A model generated the notes under the pieces. The model ran no database searches, was not told the origin of the DNA, and saw only the letters and a program-made list of their open reading frames with translations. A program made the position numbers and the translations under genes. A stretch of 6,674 bases of DNA, from NCBI GenBank assembly GCA_013331315.1, contig DUGQ01000068.1:1-6674 (forward strand), given 5' to 3'. This DNA comes from Thermoplasmata archaeon (lineage in GTDB: Archaea > Thermoplasmatota > Thermoplasmata > UBA10834). This document shows, in pieces, positions 1-4,770 of the stretch (its first letter is position 1; every line of letters begins with the position of its first letter).

Positions 1-18
1 GTCGGCCACGAAGAGAAC

Positions 19-276
19 ATGCCTCGAATGACGCGCCCCGTAGTTCGGACTCGTGGTCCGACCGTGCAGATGCGAGATCGAGCCCACGCGTTGCGCAGGC
101 TGGCGAAGACGCCTGAACTCAAGGCCATGTTGAGACAGATAGAGGACGAGGAGATAGCCGATGTTCGGAGCGCCTGGATCGAGGAGTTCCTCCGAAGGGC
201 TCGCTGTCCCCACTGTGGCGCTCCGCTGAAGGTCACCCGCGAGTCGATAACTTGCAGTCGGGGGCACCTACTCTGA
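19..276 (+). CDS. Small zinc-ribbon protein, function unknown (5' end uncertain, possibly partial)
   Basis: I do not recognise a named family. Residues about 20-60 are charged and probably helical, rich in Arg, Lys and Glu. The C-terminus carries C63-P-H-C66-G-A-P-L and C79-S-R-G-H83, a CxxC...CxxxH arrangement that looks like a one-knuckle zinc ribbon ending almost at the stop codon. The reading frame stays open through base 1, so the gene may begin upstream of the window; ATG at 19, ATG at 28 and ATG at 70 are all possible starts, and none has a clear ribosome binding site or TATA box. The stop at 274-276 lies inside the proposed start region of the metallo-beta-lactamase gene, so the two are probably cotranscribed. 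A nucleic-acid or protein-binding role is plausible for such a ribbon but is inference. The coding call is supported by the conserved-looking Cys motif and the tight spacing to the next gene. Confidence 0.7.
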   Translation: MPRMTRPVVRTRGPTVQMRDRAHALRRLAKTPELKAMLRQIEDEEIADVRSAWIEEFLRRARCPHCGAPLKVTRESITCSRGHLL

Positions 277-866
277 CCAGTGTCGAAAGTCGCCCTAGCC
301 TCCGGATTCTGCGGGAAGGGCATATTGTTCGGGACGGCTCTCGAATCGTCGACGCGTCCTCAACGGTGACGGCCGTTCGCTCCAGCACTGGCATGATGAT
401 CGTGGATACGGGCGCTCGGTCAAGTAGGACCGATCTAGGGGCGGCCCTGGCTGAGGCGGGCATCTCGCCTGAGGATGTCGGCACGGTGGTCAACACGCAT
501 CTCCACATGGATCACTGTGGATGCAACGATGTGTTCGTCAACGCCAGATTCATGGCCCATCGACTCGAGGAGCCGTCGGTGGAGACTGCGAGGGTCGAAG
601 AAGGCTCAAAGCTGGCCGAAGGGGTCACCGTCCTCGAGACGCCAGGACACACACTGGGAAGCATCTCGCTACTCGTCAAGTCCGACGTCGACTATGTCAT
701 CTGCGGAGACGCTCTCCCGACCAGGTCGAACTACGAGTCCTTGGCTCCCCCCGCGGTCCATGTCGACCGCCGTCTGGCCGTCTCGAGCATGGAGCGGATC
801 ATAGAAGCCGCGGACATCGTTGTCCCGGGGCACGACGCCCCCTTCAAGATAATGGGAAAGAAGTAA
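252..866 (+). CDS. MBL-fold metallo-hydrolase (small, MBLAC1-like)
   Basis: This is a metallo-beta-lactamase-fold hydrolase of 204 residues. The motifs are in order: beta-strand plus Asp (IVDTG, 50-54), the HxHxDH metal motif (H83, H85, D87, H88 in THLHMDHCG), TPGHT with metal ligand H133 (family motif 3), bridging D153 in CGDA, and a final ligand H194 in VPGHD. A full dinuclear zinc site is therefore present. The small single-domain form with TPGHTLGSISLLV resembles MBLAC1-type proteins, but the substrate cannot be read from sequence. The only good in-frame start before the fold is TTG at 252, overlapping the upstream gene by 25 bases; the next in-frame ATG, at 393, would cut into the fold. 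No ribosome binding site is evident before 252, so expression probably depends on translational coupling. The downstream zinc-finger gene starts 28 bases after the stop, consistent with one operon. Other MBL activities (thioesterase, lactonase, nuclease) cannot be excluded. Confidence 0.9.
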   Translation: MQSGAPTLTSVESRPSLRILREGHIVRDGSRIVDASSTVTAVRSSTGMMIVDTGARSSRTDLGAALAEAGISPEDVGTVVNTHLHMDHCGCNDVFVNARFMAHRLEEPSVETARVEEGSKLAEGVTVLETPGHTLGSISLLVKSDVDYVICGDALPTRSNYESLAPPAVHVDRRLAVSSMERIIEAADIVVPGHDAPFKIMGKK

Positions 867-894
867 GTCGTACTAGCGATATTGGCTGATTGAA

Positions 895-1497
895 ATGACC
901 ACCCCCACATCTGTCATGGTCGAGTGTCCCACCTGCAAGGAGGAGACGTTGCACGAAGTACTTGCCGGAAGGGTCACCGGCAAGAACGCTAGCGTGCTCG
1001 ACTCCACCGTGAGGTGCAGGGCCTGCGGGCAGGTCCACCACGCCGTCATGAAGGGTGAGAAGCCGGTCTCCGTCCCGGTCGTTATCAGCTGGCTCACCAA
1101 GTCCAACCGGACAAGCATCACGCTCGGACCCGACGAGGTCGTGTCCGTCGATGACGAGATCATGTGCGGCGAGCTGCCAGTCCTGGTCACGTCCGTGGAA
1201 TCAAAAGGGGCTCGCGTGAAGCTCGCGAAGGCGAGGGATGTCGACACCATATGGGGGAAGCGGTTCGACAAGGTGAAGGTGCCATTTTCGATAAACCATC
1301 ATGGCAAGACCTACTCCGAGCATCTCATAGCCTCCCCAGATGACGAGTTCTTCATCGGCGACCTCATAGAGGTCGGCAAGCGGGATGTCGTGATTCACAG
1401 CATCAAGGTCGAGGACAAGTCGCTGAAGAAGGGTTCCGCGCTCGCGCGTGACATAGTGCGCGTGTACGCGAACATCGTGAGGAAGACTTCGTACTGA
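895..1497 (+). CDS. HVO_0476-family zinc-finger protein
   Basis: This is a 200-residue archaeal protein of the HVO_0476 (COG1326-like) family, recognised from overall sequence style; its biochemical function is not established. The N-terminus carries a four-Cys zinc ribbon: C11-P-T-C14 and C41-R-A-C44-G-Q-V-H. The remainder (about 55-200) is strand-rich with regularly spaced Val, Ile and charged residues, suggesting one or two small beta-barrel domains; 147-170 (SPDDEFFIGDLIEVGKRD) has the look of a turn-rich nucleic-acid- or ligand-binding barrel, which is inference. The start at 895 is ATG; an in-frame ATG at residue 8 (916) is a shorter option that keeps both Cys pairs. Only 28 bases separate it from the MBL gene and no convincing TATA box lies 25 bases upstream, so it is probably cotranscribed with the two preceding genes. 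It lies just before pcm, which has its own promoter-like box. Confidence 0.88.
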   Translation: MTTPTSVMVECPTCKEETLHEVLAGRVTGKNASVLDSTVRCRACGQVHHAVMKGEKPVSVPVVISWLTKSNRTSITLGPDEVVSVDDEIMCGELPVLVTSVESKGARVKLAKARDVDTIWGKRFDKVKVPFSINHHGKTYSEHLIASPDDEFFIGDLIEVGKRDVVIHSIKVEDKSLKKGSALARDIVRVYANIVRKTSY

Positions 1498-1504
1498 GTT
1501 CGCG

Positions 1505-1521
1505 TACCGAAGGGCTTTTAC
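1505..1521 (+). promoter_or_regulatory. Putative BRE/TATA promoter of pcm
   Basis: Purine-rich ACCGAAGGG followed by CTTTTA is centred near 1517, 25 bases before the GTG at 1542. This is the spacing expected when transcription begins at the start codon itself, so the pcm mRNA is probably leaderless. There is no Shine-Dalgarno sequence directly upstream of 1542. The site lies in the 44-base gap after the zinc-finger gene. Confidence 0.55.
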
Positions 1522-1541
1522 AGCGGGAACAGGCATAGTCT

Positions 1542-2204
1542 GTGACGATACCTTTGGAGGAGACAACCGGCCTGCGTGACAGGCTCGTGGACAGCCTCGT
1601 GAGACGAGGCTATGTCACCGACACCTCCGTTGAGGACGCCATGAGGCGCGTCCCGCGGGAGGAGTTCGTTCCCCAGAGACTGCGGCACGAGGCGTACATA
1701 GACACACCTCTCCCGATCGGCGATGGCCAGACGATATCCGCCCCGCATATGGTCGCAATAATGGCGGAGAAACTGGAGGTGCGCCCCGGGCACAAGGTCT
1801 TGGAGGTCGGTGCCGGTTCTGGTTACCATGCCGCAGTCGTGGCCGAGCTCGTGCGCCCCGACGGGAAGGTGTTCACGGTCGAACGGTTTGAGTCCCTGGC
1901 TCGGTTTGCGGAGGAGAACCTGTCGAGGGCGGGATATTCCGATACGGTCGAGGTCATCGTCGGCGACGGCTCGCTGGGGCTTCCGGAGCAGGCGCCGTTC
2001 GACAGGATATTCGTCGCTTGTGGCGCCCCTAACATCCCCTCGCCGCTCATCGAGCAGCTCTCGGATGAGGGGCAGATGCTCATACCCGTCGGCGGGAAGA
2101 TGTATCAGGACCTCATCAAAATCGTCAAGAGGGGCAACAAGGTCACGACGGAGAATCACGGGGGCTGCGTGTTCGTGCCCCTGATCGGAGAGCATGGGTA
2201 CTGA
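1542..2204 (+). CDS. pcm: Protein-L-isoaspartate O-methyltransferase
   Basis: This 220-residue cytosolic repair enzyme transfers a methyl group from S-adenosylmethionine to L-isoaspartyl residues of aged proteins, allowing their return to normal aspartate. The family hallmarks are present in order: VPREEFVP (37-44), the substrate-loop motif GQTISAPHM (62-70), the SAM-binding motif I VLEVGAGSGYHAAV (86-99), acidic end-of-strand E114 in FTVER, the GDGSLG segment (141-146), PVGG (182-185) and the C-terminal FVPLIGEHGY. The length fits the family. The start is GTG at 1542, fixed by a TATA-like box 25 bases upstream and by the need to keep the helical N-terminus (residues 8-36) found in archaeal members. 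The gene stands alone: its upstream neighbour ends 44 bases away, and the downstream HAD gene is convergent with only 4 bases between the stops. Nothing is missing from the active site. Confidence 0.97.
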   Translation: MTIPLEETTGLRDRLVDSLVRRGYVTDTSVEDAMRRVPREEFVPQRLRHEAYIDTPLPIGDGQTISAPHMVAIMAEKLEVRPGHKVLEVGAGSGYHAAVVAELVRPDGKVFTVERFESLARFAEENLSRAGYSDTVEVIVGDGSLGLPEQAPFDRIFVACGAPNIPSPLIEQLSDEGQMLIPVGGKMYQDLIKIVKRGNKVTTENHGGCVFVPLIGEHGY

Positions 2205-2208
2205 ATCA

Positions 2209-2844
2209 TCACAGCTTCGACAGGATGGCCCTCAGGTTCCTCTCTTCTACCACGACGTCCGCGCCGCTCCGGACCTCGTCGTCCTCCGGGCAGAAGGCGA
2301 TGCCGAGCCCGGACGCGTCGAACATGGGCACGTCGTATCTGGAGTTGCCCACGCTGGCCACGTCCTCCTTGGCGATATCCAGCATGTTCGCGATCATCTC
2401 GACCTTCTCGCCTTTCCCCGCCAAGCTCACGTTCAGTATCCCGTCACCCGTTAGCTTCCCGGAGCAATCGGCCACGAACCCGTTCGCGAAGAACATGTCC
2501 ATTCGTAGCTCGACGGCCATCCTCTGGGCCAGGAGGTCTATCCCGGCGGAGACGATTGCGGTCTTGATGCCCCGTCCCCTCAGCTCGGCCATGGCCTCAG
2601 GAGCCCCATTCATCGTAGGCACGCTCGACAGGATCCTCCGGATAGTCTCCATGGACAGTGTCGGGTCCTTCTTCTTCCAGAGGTCGATGTCCCGTCTGAT
2701 GAACTCGACGTCGTCTATCTCCCCGTCCAGGTACGCCTTGAGGGAGTGGTCGTTGTTCACCCCGAAATGTCTGTGCACGAAAACCCACGAGCTCTCGGTG
2801 TCGGCGATAACGCCGTCCATGTCGAAGACTACCAGACGCGTCAC
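2209..2844 (-). CDS. HAD-superfamily phosphatase (SerB-like core), substrate unknown
   Basis: This is a 211-residue haloacid-dehalogenase-fold hydrolase, expected to dephosphorylate a small metabolite through an aspartyl-phosphate intermediate. Motif I is VVFDMDGVIADT with nucleophile D8 and acid/base D10; motif II is S99 in AIVSAG; motif III is most likely K144 in AGKGEK; motif IV is VGNSRYDVPMF (165-175). Residues about 15-85 form a mostly helical cap. The C-terminal half resembles phosphoserine phosphatase-type enzymes (KGE...GDxxxDxPM), but motif I DMDGV is more like the phosphoglucomutase-type HADs, so no substrate is assigned. In motif IV, the first acidic metal ligand usually written GD is Asn here (N167), with D171 retained. 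The start is GTG at 2844: the next Met is residue 9, after the nucleophile, so it is excluded. A TATA-like box centred 25 bases upstream on the minus strand suggests a leaderless mRNA. The gene diverges from the TraB-like gene and converges on pcm. Confidence 0.93.
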   Translation of the reverse strand: MTRLVVFDMDGVIADTESSWVFVHRHFGVNNDHSLKAYLDGEIDDVEFIRRDIDLWKKKDPTLSMETIRRILSSVPTMNGAPEAMAELRGRGIKTAIVSAGIDLLAQRMAVELRMDMFFANGFVADCSGKLTGDGILNVSLAGKGEKVEMIANMLDIAKEDVASVGNSRYDVPMFDASGLGIAFCPEDDEVRSGADVVVEERNLRAILSKL

Positions 2845-2856
2845 GGGCTGAGATGG

Positions 2857-2880
2857 CGAAAAGCTTTATTAAAAACCTCC
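2857..2880. promoter_or_regulatory. Shared divergent TATA core between HAD and TraB-like genes
   Basis: A single AT-rich island in a GC-rich region reads GCGAAAAGCTTTATTAAA on the plus strand, a strong BRE plus TATA match centred near 2867, 31 bases before the TraB-like ATG at 2898. Read on the minus strand, the same island gives GGTTTTTAATAAAGC, whose TATA-like core at 2873-2866 is centred about 25 bases before the HAD GTG at 2844. Both genes would then have short or no leaders, and the two promoters physically overlap. Confidence 0.65.
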
Positions 2881-2897
2881 TCCGATGGCCAGTACGC

Positions 2898-3605
2898 ATG
2901 ATAACGCTGGTTGGTGTCGGCCACGTCTTCGCGATATCGGACAGAGTACGGGACCTGATTCGGTCGAAGCAGCCTTCGATAGTCTGTCTGGAGCTGGATC
3001 CTGTCCGTTTCAAGTCGCTGATGCAACGGGAGACCTCGGGAAGGGTACCAGTGCAGTACTCCCTCCTCGCGATGTTCCAGAAGAGGATGGCTGTCAAGTT
3101 CGGCTCGGAGGTCGGGAACGAGATGCTTGCCGCCGCCTCGGCCGCGAGGGAGGTCGGCGCGAGAGTGGCCCTAATAGACGTCGATGCGTCGGCGATGCTC
3201 GGCACGCTGTGGAAGCGCATGTCGATGAGGGAGAGGATAGGCATGATGTTCGGCGCGCTGGTCGGGCTCGTCTCCTCGAAGGACGCCGTGGAACGGGAGC
3301 TGGACGCGTACCAGAGCAACGACGAGGCCTACATCGCCGAGATAGGCGAGCGGTTCCCCACGGTGAAGTCCGTGCTCATAGACGACAGGAACAGGATAAT
3401 GGCCGAGCGTATCCGGGCCATCTCCAAGGACCACGGCGACGTCGTCGCCATCATAGGGGACGGCCACGTCCCCGGCATCGAGAAGGCCCTGACGGACGAA
3501 CGTCCGGAGGTGGTCCGGCTGAAGGAACTCATGAGCTCTCCGCAGCCCACCGACGGCCCAGGCGAGCATTCGACGAGCTTCGTTCTCGGACAAGGCGACC
3601 GCTAG
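2898..3605 (+). CDS. TraB/PrgY-like (TraB-domain) protein, short form
   Basis: This is a 235-residue member of the TraB/PrgY/GumN-related superfamily, which includes archaeal TraB proteins and eukaryotic TRABD; some members are proposed metalloproteases or pheromone-shutdown factors, but the archaeal role is unknown. Visible motifs are the N-terminal LVGVGHVF (4-11, with G6, G8, H9), CLELD with E32 and R37, the DDRNRIMAERI helix (162-172), and the C-terminal IGDGHVPGIEK (186-196, with G187, H190), the paired GxxH signature of the family. Many archaeal relatives are longer with a membrane-spanning tail; this one ends in a Pro/Gly/Ser-rich tail (213-235) with no membrane segment, so it is probably soluble. 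The segment 114-125 is hydrophobic but short. The longer reading frame from ATG 2853 is rejected because that codon lies upstream of the TATA box; ATG 2898 begins exactly with the family's first strand. It is separated from thyX by 82 bases. Confidence 0.88.
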   Translation: MITLVGVGHVFAISDRVRDLIRSKQPSIVCLELDPVRFKSLMQRETSGRVPVQYSLLAMFQKRMAVKFGSEVGNEMLAAASAAREVGARVALIDVDASAMLGTLWKRMSMRERIGMMFGALVGLVSSKDAVERELDAYQSNDEAYIAEIGERFPTVKSVLIDDRNRIMAERIRAISKDHGDVVAIIGDGHVPGIEKALTDERPEVVRLKELMSSPQPTDGPGEHSTSFVLGQGDR

Positions 3606-3633
3606 TGACGGCTGTCGGCACCGGGTCTACCAT

Positions 3634-3663
3634 GAAAAGCATTTAGAGAGGAAAACCGTTTAG
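3634..3663 (+). promoter_or_regulatory. thyX: Tandem promoter-like element upstream of thyX
   Basis: Two near-identical 13-base copies, GAAAAGCATTTAG at 3634-3646 and GAAAACCGTTTAG at 3651-3663, match at 11 of 13 positions and start 17 bases apart. Each resembles an A-rich BRE followed by a TTTAG-type TATA box. The second is centred about 27 bases before the TTG at 3688, so it could give a leaderless or near-leaderless mRNA; the first would give a leader of about 20 bases. They may be two promoters, or a promoter plus a direct-repeat operator. Confidence 0.5.
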
Positions 3664-3687
3664 CTGCCTTGCCCGGCAGGTGCGCAT

Positions 3688-4404
3688 TTGAAGGTAACCC
3701 TGATCAACCACACGAAGAACCCCGACAGGATATGCGCCGCGGCGGCGCAGTCGTGCTACTCTGAGAAGGGCGCCACGGAGCTCTTCGAGACCACCTCCGA
3801 GGAGAAGGCCTCGAAGATGATCGAGAAGGTCGTCGGGATGGGTCACCTGTCGGTCGTCGAGCACGCTCATTTCACCTTCAGCGTCGAGGGCGTGTCTCGT
3901 TCCCTCACGCACCAGCTCGTGAGGCACAGGATAGCGTCGTACTCGCAGCAGAGTCAGAGGTATGTCAGCATGGACAGGGCCGAGTACGTCATCCCGCCGT
4001 CTCTATCGAAGGACTCCGAGACAAAGAAGCTATACGGCAAGGCGATGGACGACGCGTGGAGGGCGTATCGCGAGCTGGCGCAGAAGGTTCCGAAGGAGGA
4101 CGCCAGGTACGTGCTTCCTAACGCCTGTCACACGAACATAACCGTGACGATGAACGCCCGCGAGCTCTGGCACTTCTTCAGGCTCAGATGCTGCAGGCGG
4201 GCCCAGTGGGAGATACGCCTGATGGCTTGGAAGATGCTCGAGGAGGCCAGGAAGGTCGCTCCGATACTCTTCGCCGATGCCGGCCCTGGTTGTTTCCGGG
4301 GCTCATGCCCGGAGGGGGAGTATTCCTGCGGCAAGCCATTCAAGAAAGGTTTCTCCCCGTCAGAGGAGGAGCTGTTGGTGGAGGACGCGCGCGCTGGCGC
4401 GTGA
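3688..4404 (+). CDS. thyX: Flavin-dependent thymidylate synthase ThyX
   Basis: ThyX makes dTMP from dUMP using methylenetetrahydrofolate (or an archaeal equivalent) as carbon donor and NADPH-reduced FAD as hydride carrier; it usually acts as a homotetramer. The 238-residue protein has the signature RHRx7S (R79-H80-R81...S89 within QLVRHRIASYSQQSQRY), GHLSVVEHAHFTF (52-64), LPNACHTNITVTMNARELWHFF (143-164) and RAQWEIR (171-177). The C-terminus carries a cysteine-rich segment with C202, C207 and C214 in the PGCFRGSCPEGEYSCGK stretch, alongside C168-C169 in RLRCC; this looks like an added metal or disulfide site beyond the catalytic core. The start is TTG at 3688 (LKVTLI-type first strand), supported by promoter-like boxes upstream and by no better in-frame start. 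A short hairpin possibility (CTGCC at 3664-3668 with GGCAG at 3675-3679) lies just before the start. The gene appears to be its own unit, ending 68 bases before rps17e. Confidence 0.96.
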   Translation: MKVTLINHTKNPDRICAAAAQSCYSEKGATELFETTSEEKASKMIEKVVGMGHLSVVEHAHFTFSVEGVSRSLTHQLVRHRIASYSQQSQRYVSMDRAEYVIPPSLSKDSETKKLYGKAMDDAWRAYRELAQKVPKEDARYVLPNACHTNITVTMNARELWHFFRLRCCRRAQWEIRLMAWKMLEEARKVAPILFADAGPGCFRGSCPEGEYSCGKPFKKGFSPSEEELLVEDARAGA

Positions 4405-4425
4405 CCAATCCCGCTCACCCCACAA

Positions 4426-4436
4426 ACCATATATAC
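4426..4436 (+). promoter_or_regulatory. rps17e: TATA box of rps17e
   Basis: ACCATATATAC, the most AT-rich stretch between thyX and rps17e, is centred near 4432, 41 bases before the ATG at 4473. This predicts transcription starting near 4457 and a leader of about 16 bases that would contain the Shine-Dalgarno-like sequence at 4462. A second AT-rich run, CATTATAC at 4438-4445, is an alternative box. Confidence 0.6.
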
Positions 4437-4461
4437 ATCATTATACTTCGGAGCCCTTCAC

Positions 4462-4468
4462 GGTGAGC
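4462..4468 (+). promoter_or_regulatory. rps17e: Shine-Dalgarno sequence of rps17e
   Basis: GGTGAGC lies 4 bases before ATG 4473 and matches the GGTGA part of the archaeal anti-Shine-Dalgarno complement (GGAGGTGATC). It is the clearest ribosome binding site before a promoter-proximal gene in the window and supports ATG 4473 as the start. Confidence 0.5.
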
Positions 4469-4472
4469 TTGT

Positions 4473-4664
4473 ATGGGAAACATAAGACCGACCTACATTA
4501 AGCGGGTAGCCGTCGAGCTGGTCCACAAGTACCCCGACCAGTTCACGAGTGACTACCAGCACAATAAGCTGATGGTCTCGAAGCTCACCGATGTGCGCTC
4601 CGTCTCCATGAGGAACAAGATCGCTGGGTATGTCACCAGGTACCGGAATCAATACGAGGCGTGA
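4473..4664 (+). CDS. rps17e: 30S ribosomal protein S17e
   Basis: This is a 63-residue small-subunit ribosomal protein, part of the 30S body in archaea and eukaryotes and absent from bacteria. It opens with the family motif [11 protein letters not shown] (1-11), followed by the helical [18 protein letters not shown] (15-32), the conserved turn [18 protein letters not shown] (36-53) and a basic end, [10 protein letters not shown]. The length matches family members of about 60-70 residues, so the gene is complete. It has its own TATA box and a short Shine-Dalgarno-bearing leader, and it is followed by 106 bases without a gene before the ABC operon, so it appears monocistronic. It is the strongest evidence in the window that the organism is an archaeon. 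Confidence 0.97.
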   Translation: MGNIRPTYIKRVAVELVHKYPDQFTSDYQHNKLMVSKLTDVRSVSMRNKIAGYVTRYRNQYEA

Positions 4665-4732
4665 CCTGGTATGGTTATCTGAGAGGAAGGGTATTCACCG
4701 CTCGAAGGTGAGCACTGCCCTTTCCACCGCAT

Positions 4733-4746
4733 CTGAAGCTTATCAC
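4733..4746 (+). promoter_or_regulatory. Putative BRE/TATA promoter of the ABC exporter operon
   Basis: CTGAAGCTTATCAC, with core AAGCTTATC centred near 4741, lies about 30 bases before ATG 4771, predicting a leader of only a few bases. It is the same GAAGCTT-type element seen before pcm and the HAD/TraB pair. The rest of the 106-base gap (4665-4770) shows no gene, tRNA or T-rich terminator that I can recognise. Confidence 0.5.
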
Positions 4747-4770
4747 GGAACGCGTGAGGCGGGTATCTGA

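Noticed and set aside
1..10. GTCGGCCACG at the window start recurs near 2927
   Set aside because: It is a short GC-rich coincidence between two coding contexts with no extended similarity.
1518..2195. Long minus-strand frame across pcm
   Set aside because: It is antisense to a fully motif-supported methyltransferase and shows no domain signature.
2853..2897. Longer TraB-like start at ATG 2853, adding 15 residues
   Set aside because: This codon lies upstream of and across the TATA core, so it would not be in the mRNA; the added residues are encoded by promoter sequence, and ATG 2898 starts exactly with the family's first strand.
2597..3319. Minus-strand frame spanning the HAD/TraB divergent promoter
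   Set aside because: It crosses the promoter and reads out of frame through both genes; its C-terminal half is a shifted reading of the HAD gene with no motifs.
2885..3646. Long alternate-frame plus-strand frame overlapping the TraB-like gene
   Set aside because: It is Arg/Gly/His-rich with no recognisable motif, typical of an out-of-frame reading of a GC-rich gene; the TraB frame has clear family motifs.
3664..3679. Short hairpin CTGCC/GGCAG as a riboswitch or attenuator of thyX
   Set aside because: It has only five pairs, lies at or upstream of the likely transcription start, and has no known thyX riboswitch features.
4385..4402. GC-rich inverted repeat ACGCGC/GCGCGT at the end of thyX as a terminator
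   Set aside because: No T-rich run follows, and alternating GC sequence at the end of a GC-rich gene forms such repeats easily.
4665..4770. Possible small RNA (box C/D-like) between rps17e and the ABC operon
   Set aside because: CTGA occurs twice (near 4678 and 4733), but there is no convincing C-box and no conserved stem.
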